Below, piece by piece: positions 8,230 to 16,201 of a stretch of 39,172 nucleotides of DNA. The DNA is from DAITMV01 sp046318595. GTDB taxonomy: Bacteria; Pseudomonadota; Gammaproteobacteria; Burkholderiales; Burkholderiaceae_B. The notes beneath the pieces were generated by a model that did not search any database, was not told the origin of the DNA, and worked only from the letters and a program-made list of their open reading frames with translations. The stretch is from contig JBKCTV010000012.1 in NCBI GenBank assembly GCA_046318595.1, forward strand, positions 1 through 39,172, written 5' to 3'. Position numbers and translations under genes: made by a program. Every line of letters begins with the position of its first letter. The stretch's first letter is position 1.

Positions 8230-8619
8230 TCAGCTTTGCCTAAATAGCGTTTCAATACCTTGGGCGATCGCCCCCTGCACCCCATCCCATTCACCCACAG
8301 GGAGTGTCGCTTCCAGCTTCACGCGGGGATACGCAGCCCGGCACGCTTCGAGCAACACAGGAAAATCGCGCCGCAAATGCCCGCCCTGCCCGAAAAATAC
8401 TGGCACAACCGTGACCTCAGCAATCCCGGCGGCGGCACACTCGGCAATCACGTTTTCCAGCGAAGGCGTCATCAGCTCCAGATAAGCCAGGCGGACAAGC
8501 AGACCATCGCCCAGCACCCCGGTCAAGCGCTGCTGCAGGGCCAGAAAAGGCTCCGCCCAACGCGGGTCGCGCGCCCCATGCCCAAACAGAACAACCGCGC
8601 GTTGCAATAACTGATTCAT
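8230..8619 (-). CDS. cbiX: Sirohydrochlorin chelatase, short CbiX/SirB type
   Basis: A 129-residue single-domain chelatase of the CbiX-short/SirB group, which inserts Co or Fe into sirohydrochlorin. Metal-binding histidines are visible in 'LFGHGARDPRW' near the N-terminus and 'FFGQGGHLRRDFP' in the C-terminal half. With the adjacent SUMT and siroheme reductase, an iron-inserting role in siroheme synthesis is the natural inference, but cobalt insertion cannot be excluded. The ATG overlaps the lptG stop by 4 nt, so it is translated as the third gene of the lptF-lptG unit. A precorrin-2 dehydrogenase is still needed and is not in the window. Confidence 0.88.
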   Translation of the reverse strand: MNQLLQRAVVLFGHGARDPRWAEPFLALQQRLTGVLGDGLLVRLAYLELMTPSLENVIAECAAAGIAEVTVVPVFFGQGGHLRRDFPVLLEACRAAYPRVKLEATLPVGEWDGVQGAIAQGIETLFRQS

Positions 8620-9740
8620 TTCACCCTTTCAAGCCACCACAACGCAACGATGGCGCCCGTCAAACCGAATAAAGTCGGAATCGCCGCGCTCAGCAGAGGC
8701 GGCAGTTGGGCGATCATGCTCAGGTGGGAAAATAAATTGTTAGCCAAATGAAACCCGATGCCCAGCATGATACCGGTGAAAATTTTTACGCTCAGCCCGC
8801 CGGCCCGCGCTTGCAAGTACGCAAACGGCAAGGCGATCAGCAGCATCACCATGATAGCCAGGGGATAAACGAGCTTTTTGGCGAGCGCCAGCACGATACT
8901 GTCGGTCCGTTGGAAATTTTGCTCCAGAAATGCCTTGTAGCGCCATAATTGCAGCACCGACATGCGCTCGGGCCGCAGATAAAGCCCTGCCAGCAGCTCC
9001 GGAGTAAGCGACGACAGCCAAGTGGCCGTGGGTTGGCTATTCAGTACCGGCATGGCGTCCGGCAGCAGCAGGTTCACGGGAAACTGCTGGCTGACCACTT
9101 TGCGCAGCAACCAGTTGCCGTCGCTCAGATAAACAGCCGATTCGGCGACGATCGTTTGCCGCAGCAGTCCGGCGGCGTCCAATTCATACACTTTCAGATC
9201 ACTGATGTCACCGTTGGCATCCAGCGAAAGAAAATTCACGAAGCGCACCTGGACCCGGCCATCGACCTCGACCGAGTCGCGCAGCCATTGACCCGAGCGA
9301 AAATGCCCGTCGCCGCCCGCCCCTAGGGCCCGGGCTCGCGCCTGCAATGCCAGCCGCTCGGTCGCGGGAGTCACGATCTCACCGAAGATCAATGTCAGCA
9401 GAACGATGCCGACACCGATGCGCAAAACGATCGTTAATGCCATGCGCGTCGACAAACCCGAGGCGCGCATCACCATGTATTCCGAGTTGGCGGCGATCCG
9501 CGCCAGGGCGTAAATCGTCCCGATCAGCGTCGCGAGCGGCGCCAGTTCATAGACCCGCGCCGGCATGGTCAGCAGCACCGAGAGAATAATACCGTTGATG
9601 CTGACGGAGGGTTTAGCGAACTGATCGACCTCGCCGATCAAGTCGAAAAACGCGAACAACCCTAAAAACACCAGCAGGACAAAAGTCACCGCCGTGTAGA
9701 CCTCGCGGCGCAAATAGTTGGTGATCAGCCGCGGCGTCAT
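8616..9740 (-). CDS. lptG: LPS export ABC transporter permease LptG
   Basis: Inner-membrane permease of the LptB2FG complex that extracts lipopolysaccharide and feeds it to LptC and the periplasmic bridge. At 374 residues it has the YjgP/YjgQ layout: membrane helices at the N-terminus, a soluble periplasmic beta-jellyroll domain in the middle, and three helices at the C-terminus. The conserved 'ANSEYMVMRASGLS' coupling region is present. The ATG at 9740 overlaps the lptF stop (ATGA). The longer frame starting 21 nt upstream is less likely. Confidence 0.92.
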   Translation of the reverse strand: MTPRLITNYLRREVYTAVTFVLLVFLGLFAFFDLIGEVDQFAKPSVSINGIILSVLLTMPARVYELAPLATLIGTIYALARIAANSEYMVMRASGLSTRMALTIVLRIGVGIVLLTLIFGEIVTPATERLALQARARALGAGGDGHFRSGQWLRDSVEVDGRVQVRFVNFLSLDANGDISDLKVYELDAAGLLRQTIVAESAVYLSDGNWLLRKVVSQQFPVNLLLPDAMPVLNSQPTATWLSSLTPELLAGLYLRPERMSVLQLWRYKAFLEQNFQRTDSIVLALAKKLVYPLAIMVMLLIALPFAYLQARAGGLSVKIFTGIMLGIGFHLANNLFSHLSMIAQLPPLLSAAIPTLFGLTGAIVALWWLERVK

Positions 9741-10846
9741 GCGGCGCCCCGCACCAAACAAAACCGCAGGCGCTGACGCCAGCCGATCGCCGGCAGGCGC
9801 GTTCGGCGATACATCAACACGCCGAAAACCGCGACAGCCAATAAATGCGGTAATACGAACGCCGGCCAGAACGCCATTTTTTTCTGTAGAACCCAGGCCT
9901 GGGCGATCGACAGAAAATTACTGTAGACGAGATACACCAGGACGGCGAACATCAGGTTCAGAGAGCGCCCGGCGCGGGGATTGATGAACGACAGCGGAAT
10001 TGCCAACAAACACAAGAACACGCAAGACAGCGGCAGACCCAGCCGCCAGAGCAACTCGGCACGACCGCCGGGCGTGCCCGTCGCCAGCAGAACCGGCAGA
10101 CTGACGGTCTGAATGGTCGTGTCCGGCGGCAAATAAAACCCCGGCTCCAGGCGAATGCCATAGCGCTCGAACTCCAGTGCATTGAAATCCGTCCGTCCGG
10201 CCAGCCAGTCGAAGCGCCGCCCGGCCCGCAGCACCAGAAACCGTTCGCCATTGGCCTGGGTTTCGATGCGTCCGCCTTTGGAGACGACGATGGACGTGCG
10301 GTCCGCGCTGCGCGTGATGATGAATACGTTCTCCACCACGCCTTTATCGGCCGATTCGCGCTCGATGAAAAAAATGCGTTCGCCACTGACCGATTCGCGA
10401 AACTGCCCGACCGATGCTTTACTGACATCGCTGCGCTTCTCGTAGCGCTGCTTGATTTCCAGGCCCTGCTGTTTGGCCCAGGGAGTGATCACCGTCGAAA
10501 ACCCGAGCGCGAGTAGCGTCACCGGCAGACAAAACGTCAGCACCGGTCGGATCCAGGCGCTCAGCGACAAGCCGGATGCCGCCCAGATCGTCACCTCTCG
10601 ATCATGGAAAGCGCGCGACACCACCATGATGACCGCCATGAATGCCGTCAGTACAAGGATCACAGCCAGATAATTCATCGTCGTGAAGACGATCAGCTCC
10701 AGCACTGTTTGCCGGTCGACCTTGCCATTGGCGGCATCGCCCAGCGTTCGGATCAACGCCGTCGTGATCACGATCGTCAGCAAGGTCACGAAAGTGGCGC
10801 TGGCGATCTGCGCCATTTCCTGACGCAGGGAGGTTCTGAACAGCAT
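9737..10846 (-). CDS. lptF: LPS export ABC transporter permease LptF
   Basis: Partner permease of LptG in the LPS transporter. It is about 369 residues with the same membrane-jellyroll-membrane plan, starting 'MLFRTSLRQEMAQIAS', and 'REVTIWAASGLSL' marks the coupling helix region. I chose the ATG at 10846 because the 17 residues before it lack family similarity. It heads the lptF-lptG-chelatase unit and is divergent from pepA, as is common in proteobacteria. Confidence 0.92.
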   Translation of the reverse strand: MLFRTSLRQEMAQIASATFVTLLTIVITTALIRTLGDAANGKVDRQTVLELIVFTTMNYLAVILVLTAFMAVIMVVSRAFHDREVTIWAASGLSLSAWIRPVLTFCLPVTLLALGFSTVITPWAKQQGLEIKQRYEKRSDVSKASVGQFRESVSGERIFFIERESADKGVVENVFIITRSADRTSIVVSKGGRIETQANGERFLVLRAGRRFDWLAGRTDFNALEFERYGIRLEPGFYLPPDTTIQTVSLPVLLATGTPGGRAELLWRLGLPLSCVFLCLLAIPLSFINPRAGRSLNLMFAVLVYLVYSNFLSIAQAWVLQKKMAFWPAFVLPHLLAVAVFGVLMYRRTRLPAIGWRQRLRFCLVRGAA

Positions 10847-10927
10847 AAGACGGGAGGCTCGCTTTGACGTGGACAAAACGCTTGACCATAATCGCAAATT
10901 GTCTCACGCCTTCGAAAGCTGCAAAAC

Positions 10928-12580
10928 ATGCACCGTCAATTAACCGGCAAACCGTCCGAAACATTTTCCAAAACCGATGCCCTGAACAAACCGGCCACGG
11001 CCACGACCAAAGGCCGGCAAGTCCGCAGTGCCATCGGGCTATCCCAACGGGGCGGCCCACGCGTGCCGGATTTCCGGGTCGAAGCAATCGACTGGACCGC
11101 CCTCGGCGGCGGCAGCATCGTGGTCGGCGTGTTCGAGGACAAACAGCTCGGCCCGTCCGCCAAGCTGCTGGATAAACGCTGTAAACGCGTCATCAGCGAG
11201 GCGTTCGAGCAGGGCGATTTGACTGGCGCAAAAGACACGGTGACGGTATTGCGGCCGGTTCCAGGTCTGCCTGGCGCCCGGCTGGTGGTCGTCGGCCTCG
11301 GGCCGCAAGACAAACTCGACACCAAGGGCTATCTGAGCGCCTTGCGGGCCGCCGCCCGAACAGTGTTTGCGTTGCCACCGGGGCCATGCCTCTGGACTCT
11401 GCACGAAATCATAGTCGCCACGCACGACGAGCAATGGGCCAGCATGCACGCCGCGCAGAGTTTGCTCGACAGCGGCTATCGATTCGATCAGTGCAAAAGT
11501 AAAGCGACCGGCAAGGACGACAAGCCCAGCCATAAACCACCACCAGACGACGGCCCGACCGTCGTCAATTTCGCACCCGGCGCCGCGCCGGCCGTCGGGC
11601 TGCAAACCGGCATCGCCATCGGCCGGGCGATCGGGCTGGGCATGAACCTGGCCAAGGACCTCGGCAACCTGCCCGGCAATATTTGCACGCCGACGTACAT
11701 GGCCAAAACCGCGAAAGATCTCGCCAAGCAGTACAACCTCGGCATCGAAGTCCTTGAACGCAAGCAGATGGAAGCCCTGGGCATGGGGTCCTTGTTGTCG
11801 GTGGCCAAAGGCTCGACGGAACCGCCCAAGCTGATCGTGCTCAAGTACCAGGGCGGCCCCGCCAAGCAGGCGCCGACCGTGTTGGTCGGCAAAGGCATCA
11901 CCTTCGACACTGGCGGGATTTCGCTCAAACCCGGCCCCGACATGGACGAAATGAAGTTCGACATGTGCGGCGCGGCCTCCGTCATGGGCTCGATGAAGGC
12001 AGTCGCCGAACTCAAACTTAAGCTCAACGTCGTCGCCATCATGCCGTGCTGCGAGAACATGCCGGCCGGCAACGCGTCCAAACCGGGCGACATCGTCAAA
12101 TCGATGTCCGGGCAGACGATCGAGATTCTCAACACCGACGCCGAGGGCCGCCTGATTCTATGCGATACGCTGACCTTCGCCGAAAAGTTCAAACCGGCAG
12201 CCGTGGTCGACATCGCCACCTTGACGGGCGCCTGCGTGATGGCGCTGGGCAGCATCAACTCGGGCCTGTTCACGAAAGACGACCAGCTCGCCGACGAACT
12301 CGCCTCCGCAGGCCGCACGGCGGCCGACCCGGCGTGGCGCATGCCGATGGACGAAGAATACCGCGAACAGTTGAAGTCGAACTTCGCGGATGTCGCCAAC
12401 ATCGGCGGTCGCATGGCCGGCTGCATCACCGCCGCGTGTTTTCTGGAAAGGTTCACCAAAAACTACCGGTGGGCGCACTTGGACATCGCCGGCACGGCCT
12501 GGAAATCCGGCGCCATCAAGGGCTCGACCGGCCGACCGGTCCCGTTGCTCGTCAATTTTCTGCGGGCCCGCGCCAAATGA
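10928..12580 (+). CDS. pepA: Leucyl aminopeptidase (M17 family)
   Basis: Di-zinc cytosolic aminopeptidase, and in some bacteria also a DNA-binding protein for Xer recombination. The catalytic M17 signature NTDAEGRL is at residues 402-409, and the metal-binding Lys of 'GKGITFDTGG' is K322. From the ATG used here the protein is 550 residues. A GTG at 11063 would give 505, closer to E. coli PepA (503), and has purine-rich sequence upstream. The first 45 residues are Ser/Thr/Lys-rich with no family match. The stop overlaps the holC start by 4 nt (ATGA). Confidence 0.93.
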   Translation: MHRQLTGKPSETFSKTDALNKPATATTKGRQVRSAIGLSQRGGPRVPDFRVEAIDWTALGGGSIVVGVFEDKQLGPSAKLLDKRCKRVISEAFEQGDLTGAKDTVTVLRPVPGLPGARLVVVGLGPQDKLDTKGYLSALRAAARTVFALPPGPCLWTLHEIIVATHDEQWASMHAAQSLLDSGYRFDQCKSKATGKDDKPSHKPPPDDGPTVVNFAPGAAPAVGLQTGIAIGRAIGLGMNLAKDLGNLPGNICTPTYMAKTAKDLAKQYNLGIEVLERKQMEALGMGSLLSVAKGSTEPPKLIVLKYQGGPAKQAPTVLVGKGITFDTGGISLKPGPDMDEMKFDMCGAASVMGSMKAVAELKLKLNVVAIMPCCENMPAGNASKPGDIVKSMSGQTIEILNTDAEGRLILCDTLTFAEKFKPAAVVDIATLTGACVMALGSINSGLFTKDDQLADELASAGRTAADPAWRMPMDEEYREQLKSNFADVANIGGRMAGCITAACFLERFTKNYRWAHLDIAGTAWKSGAIKGSTGRPVPLLVNFLRARAK

Positions 12581-13002
12581 CGCAAGTCGATTTTCATGTG
12601 AATACGCTCGACAAGCTGTTACACGCCTGCAAAGTGGTGCGCAAAGCCTATCAAGCGGGTAAGAAAGTCGTTTGTTACAGCCGGGACGGGGCGCTGCTGA
12701 GCCAGTTCGATAAAGCGCTGTGGAGCTTTTCAGCGCTGGATTTTTTGCCGCATGTGCCGGCCGGCCATGCGCTGGCGGTCGATACACCGATCATTCTGGC
12801 CAGCGCGCCGGACGCGGCCTTGCCGCACGAGGAGGTACTGATCAACCTCGACCACGACTGGCCACCTTTTTTCGCGCGTTTCGAACGACTCATCGAGCTG
12901 GTCGGTTTGGATGAATCGGACAAGGCCGCCGGCCGCGACCGCTACAAGTTTTATCGCGACCGCGGCTACCCCCTGCACCTCCACGACCTGGGCAAATCAT
13001 GA
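12577..13002 (+). CDS. holC: DNA polymerase III chi subunit
   Basis: Clamp-loader accessory subunit that links DnaX/psi to SSB. At 141 residues (E. coli 147) it starts 'MTQVDFHVNTLDKLLHACKV' and carries the family pattern 'VDTPIIL', 'LINLD' and 'FFARFERLIELVG'. Position after pepA is the standard arrangement, although valS does not follow here. It overlaps pepA and the next small gene by 4 nt each. Confidence 0.9.
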   Translation: MTQVDFHVNTLDKLLHACKVVRKAYQAGKKVVCYSRDGALLSQFDKALWSFSALDFLPHVPAGHALAVDTPIILASAPDAALPHEEVLINLDHDWPPFFARFERLIELVGLDESDKAAGRDRYKFYRDRGYPLHLHDLGKS

Positions 13003-13256
13003 ATGCTGCTCCCCCAGCAGAGGCCGCCGACGTACCGCTCTTGACCGACGTCATCGAGGCAGGGCTGGCCAGTATCGACGCTGCCACAGCCGGACCGAAC
13101 GAAACCTGGCGCCTCTCGATGCTGGAAGCACGGCTGCCCGAGCTGTTCGAGCAGGCACTGCTGCGCGTCAAGCCGCAGTTACTGGCCGAGTTTGCAACGT
13201 TGATTCGCACCGAGCTCGCACCGCCGCCACCTCCGACAGAAAAAACACCGCTATGA
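12999..13256 (+). CDS. Small conserved-looking protein between holC and ruvA
   Basis: An 85-residue acidic/hydrophobic protein, not recognised with certainty. It opens with a Pro/Ala segment and 'VPLLTDVIEAG'. An amphipathic Leu-rich helix follows (about residues 42-74, 'LEARLPELFEQALLRVKPQL'), then a Pro-rich tail. The 'PxLTxVI' plus helix layout resembles small proteins of unknown function common in betaproteobacteria. It overlaps holC by 4 nt and ruvA by 4 nt (ATGA at both ends), which supports real translation. No signal peptide is seen. Confidence 0.7.
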   Translation: MNAAPPAEAADVPLLTDVIEAGLASIDAATAGPNETWRLSMLEARLPELFEQALLRVKPQLLAEFATLIRTELAPPPPPTEKTPL

Positions 13257-13840
13257 TCGGTCGCCTCGCAGGCCGTTTGCTCGAAAAAAACCCGCCCTGG
13301 ATCCTCATCGACGTGCAGGGCGTGGGCTACGACGTCCAGTTGCCGATGAGCAGCTTCTTTTTGCTGCCGAACATCGGCGAACCGCTACAAGTGCTGACAC
13401 AGTTCGTGGTGCGGGAAGACGCACAACAGCTCTACGGTTTCCTCACCCATGCCGAACGCGAAGCCTTCCGTCAGCTCATCAAAATCGGCGGCGTCGGCGC
13501 TCGCACGGCGCTGGCCGTACTGTCCGGTTTGTCGGTCGACGAGCTGCGGCAGGCGGTGGTGTTGCAAGAGGCAGGCCGTTTGACACGCGTACCCGGCATC
13601 GGCAAGAAAACGGCTGAGCGCATGCTCCTCGAACTCAAAGGCAAGCTGGGCGATGCCTTGCCAAGCGCCCCCGGGGGCGCTCTGGTCACAGCCGACGATC
13701 ATACCGTGCAGATCGTGCAGGCCCTGGTGGCGCTCGGCTACTCCGACAAAGAGGCGGCAATGGCCAGTCGTGGCTTACCGGCAGCGATCACCGTCGACGA
13801 AGGCCTGCGCATGGCGCTTAAAGCCCTGATGAAATCATGA
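13253..13840 (+). CDS. ruvA: Holliday junction DNA helicase subunit RuvA
   Basis: Tetrameric junction-binding protein that targets RuvB to Holliday junctions. It is 195 residues (E. coli 203) and starts 'MIGRLAGRLLEKNPPWILID'. Two helix-hairpin-helix motifs are visible, 'LIKIGGVGARTALAVLS' and 'VPGIGKKTAERMLLELK'. A C-terminal RuvB-interacting domain follows a Gly/Pro linker. The start ATG overlaps the upstream stop. An in-frame reading that begins further upstream is not supported. It overlaps ruvB by 4 nt; no ruvC is present. Confidence 0.95.
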   Translation: MIGRLAGRLLEKNPPWILIDVQGVGYDVQLPMSSFFLLPNIGEPLQVLTQFVVREDAQQLYGFLTHAEREAFRQLIKIGGVGARTALAVLSGLSVDELRQAVVLQEAGRLTRVPGIGKKTAERMLLELKGKLGDALPSAPGGALVTADDHTVQIVQALVALGYSDKEAAMASRGLPAAITVDEGLRMALKALMKS

Positions 13841-14883
13841 TCGAACCCGATCGTCTGATCAACCCACAAGCGGCCTCGCCGAACGAGGAAATGTTCGAGC
13901 GCGCCCTGCGTCCACGCCAGCTCGACGAATACGTCGGCCAGCAAAAAATCCGCGACCAGCTCGATATTTTCATTCGCGCGGCACGGGCGCGGAACGAGGC
14001 GCTCGACCATGTGTTGCTGTTCGGTCCGCCGGGCCTGGGCAAAACGACGCTGGCGCACATCGTTGCACGGGAAATGGGCGTCAACCTGCGGCAGACCTCC
14101 GGCCCCATTCTCGAACGGCCGGGCGACCTGGCAGCGCTCCTGACCAATCTGCAACGCAACGATGTCTTGTTCATCGACGAAATTCACCGACTCTCGCCCA
14201 TCGTCGAGGAAATCCTCTATCCCGCGCTTGAAGATTATCAGATCGACATCATGATAGGCGAAGGGCCAGGTGCCCGCTCGGTCAAACTCGACTTGCAACC
14301 GTTCACGCTCGTGGGCGCCACGACCCGCGCGGGGATGCTGACCAACCCGCTGCGCGACCGCTTCGGCATCGTTGCCCGGCTGGAGTTCTACACAGCGGAC
14401 GAACTGGCGCGCATCGTCCGTCGCTCTGCCGGTCTGCTCAACCTGCCAATCGACAGTGGCGGCGCGCTCGAAATCGCCCGGCGCGCACGCGGCACGCCAC
14501 GCATCGCCAACCGTTTGCTGCGTCGGGTGCGCGACTTCGCCCAGGTCAAGGCGGACGGTGTGGTCAGCACAGCCGTGGCCGACGCCGCTCTGCAAATGCT
14601 GGATGTCGATGAGCTAGGGTTTGACCCGATGGACCGCCGCCTGTTGCTGGCCGTCATTCAAAAGTTCGACGGCGGACCGGTGGGGGTCGACAATCTGGCC
14701 GCCGCCATCGGCGAAGAGCGTGACACCATCGAAGACGTGCTCGAACCTTACCTGATCCAGCAAGGCTACCTGCAGCGCACGCCGCGCGGCCGGATCGCCA
14801 CGCAAACCGCTTACCAGCACTTCGGGTTGGCAGCACCTGCGCGCCTCGCAACATTCGCGCAAAGCGGGGACTTGTTAGAATAG
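13837..14883 (+). CDS. ruvB: Holliday junction branch migration ATPase RuvB
   Basis: Hexameric AAA+ motor for branch migration. It is 348 residues. Walker A 'GPPGLGKTT' begins at residue 63, Walker B is 'LFIDEIHRL', and sensor 1 is 'GATTRAG'. The C-terminal winged helix contains 'YLQRTPRGRIAT'. It is the last gene of the pepA-holC-x-ruvAB run and is separated from tolQ by about 200 bp containing inverted and direct repeats. Confidence 0.97.
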   Translation: MIEPDRLINPQAASPNEEMFERALRPRQLDEYVGQQKIRDQLDIFIRAARARNEALDHVLLFGPPGLGKTTLAHIVAREMGVNLRQTSGPILERPGDLAALLTNLQRNDVLFIDEIHRLSPIVEEILYPALEDYQIDIMIGEGPGARSVKLDLQPFTLVGATTRAGMLTNPLRDRFGIVARLEFYTADELARIVRRSAGLLNLPIDSGGALEIARRARGTPRIANRLLRRVRDFAQVKADGVVSTAVADAALQMLDVDELGFDPMDRRLLLAVIQKFDGGPVGVDNLAAAIGEERDTIEDVLEPYLIQQGYLQRTPRGRIATQTAYQHFGLAAPARLATFAQSGDLLE

Positions 14884-14890
14884 CGAAAGA

Positions 14891-15022
14891 CCGGCAAGTC
14901 GCTTGCAACCGCTTAGGATGCTTAGCACTTGCGGCCTTGCCGGCGATACGAGCAACGCCCCGATTTTCCTGAAGCTGCGGTCAGGGCGGCGAGAACCAAG
15001 CAACCAAGCAATTAACCAAGCA
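14891..15022 (+). promoter_or_regulatory. Structured leader upstream of tolQ: inverted repeat and direct repeats
   Basis: The ruvB-tolQ gap contains a perfect 8-bp inverted repeat, CCGGCAAG (14891-14898) and CTTGCCGG (14936-14943), enclosing a region with a duplicated GCTTAG. It is followed by three copies of AACCAAGCA at 14994-15002, 15002-15010 and 15014-15022. No T-run follows the stem, so it is not a simple terminator. The elements could control tol operon expression. No convincing sigma-70 promoter was found. Confidence 0.4.
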
Positions 15023-15090
15023 ACGGGAACCAGCGCCTTGCGTCGCTGTCGAACTTTGCCTAACGAATGATTCAACCGAATGGAACACGA

Positions 15091-15768
15091 ATGAACGTAA
15101 CGCAGGACATGTCGATACTCTCGCTGATCACCAACGCCAGCTTGGTCGTACAAATCGTCATGGCGATTTTATTGCTGATATCGATCGCCTCATGGACGAC
15201 AATTTTTGGTAAATGGTTCGCGATTCGGGATGCCCAGTCCAGCACCGATGCGTTCGAACGCGACTTCTGGACCAGCGGCGACTTGAATGCCCTGTATCAG
15301 CGAGCGCTCAGCAACCGCAGCGACGCCGGCGCGATGGAACGCATTTTCGAGGCCGGGATGCGCGAGTTTCTCAAAGCCCGCCAGCAGAAAAATGGTACTG
15401 ATAAAACCATGCACATCGACGGCCCACGCCGCGCAATGAAGGCCACTTACCAACGCGAGGCCGACGCACTCGACCGTAACCTTGCACTGCTTGCCTCGGC
15501 GGGCTCAGTCAGTCCGTACATCGGCCTGTTCGGCACCGTGTGGGGCATCATGCACGCGTTCCGCGGTCTGGCGAACGTTCAACAAGCGACGCTGGCCAGC
15601 GTCGCACCCGGCATCGCCGAAGCACTGGTAGCCACGGCCATCGGTCTATTCGCCGCGATCCCAGCAACGGTCGCCTACAACCGTTACGCGCACGACATTG
15701 ATCGGCTGTGCACGCGCTTCGAAAGCTTCATCGAAGAGTTTCTCAATATTTTGCAACGGCAGGCTTGA
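15091..15768 (+). CDS. tolQ: Tol-Pal system proton channel subunit TolQ
   Basis: Inner-membrane MotA/ExbB-family subunit that forms the proton channel with TolR and energises TolA during cell division. It is 225 residues (E. coli 230). The first membrane helix is at about residues 15-35. The conserved 'VSPYIGLFGTVWGIM' and 'GIAEALVATAIGLFAAIPA' helices are in the C-terminal half. Three ATGs are possible (15067, 15091, 15109). I chose 15091 because GGAA stands about 5 nt upstream and 'MNVTQDMSIL' matches the usual start. Confidence 0.93.
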   Translation: MNVTQDMSILSLITNASLVVQIVMAILLLISIASWTTIFGKWFAIRDAQSSTDAFERDFWTSGDLNALYQRALSNRSDAGAMERIFEAGMREFLKARQQKNGTDKTMHIDGPRRAMKATYQREADALDRNLALLASAGSVSPYIGLFGTVWGIMHAFRGLANVQQATLASVAPGIAEALVATAIGLFAAIPATVAYNRYAHDIDRLCTRFESFIEEFLNILQRQA

Positions 15769-16200
15769 ATGGCCGCGACCTCATCAGGCCGTGGACGTGG
15801 CCGACGCGCGATGAACGACATCAACGTCGTACCGTATATCGACGTCATGCTGGTGCTGCTGGTCATCTTCATGGTGACCGCACCGATGATGACGCCTGGC
15901 GTTCTCGACCTGCCGACCGTGGCAAAGGCAAATCTCGCCCAGCAGGAACCACCGCTCGAAATCGACCTCAAAGCGAACGGCACGGTCACCTTGCGCGACA
16001 TGAAAACCGGCGTGGAGCAGAAGCTCGACATCGCTGCCGTGCCGGATGCGGTCAAGGCCAAGCTGGCCGCCGGGGGCGAGCGCGCCGTCGTCATCGCCGG
16101 TGACAAATCCATCAAATACGAGCGCGTCATGCAGGTCATGGACGGGCTGCAACGCGCGGCTATCCCGCGTGTCGGTCTGCTGGTCAAGCCGTCCCGATGA
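15769..16200 (+). CDS. tolR: Tol-Pal system subunit TolR
   Basis: ExbD-family protein with one membrane helix (about residues 25-45) and a periplasmic domain. The channel Asp is in 'NVVPYIDVMLVLLVIFMV'. It is 143 residues (E. coli 142). The gene starts immediately after the tolQ stop and ends 1 nt before tolA. Confidence 0.94.
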   Translation: MAATSSGRGRGRRAMNDINVVPYIDVMLVLLVIFMVTAPMMTPGVLDLPTVAKANLAQQEPPLEIDLKANGTVTLRDMKTGVEQKLDIAAVPDAVKAKLAAGGERAVVIAGDKSIKYERVMQVMDGLQRAAIPRVGLLVKPSR

Positions 16201-16201
16201 A

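Noticed and set aside
12046..12576. Long frame in front of holC across pepA
   Set aside because: Shifted reading of pepA; holC starts at the ATGA overlap.
14994..15022. CRISPR-like array
   Set aside because: Three 9-nt units with 0-3 nt spacing are simple direct repeats; no spacer structure and no cas genes.
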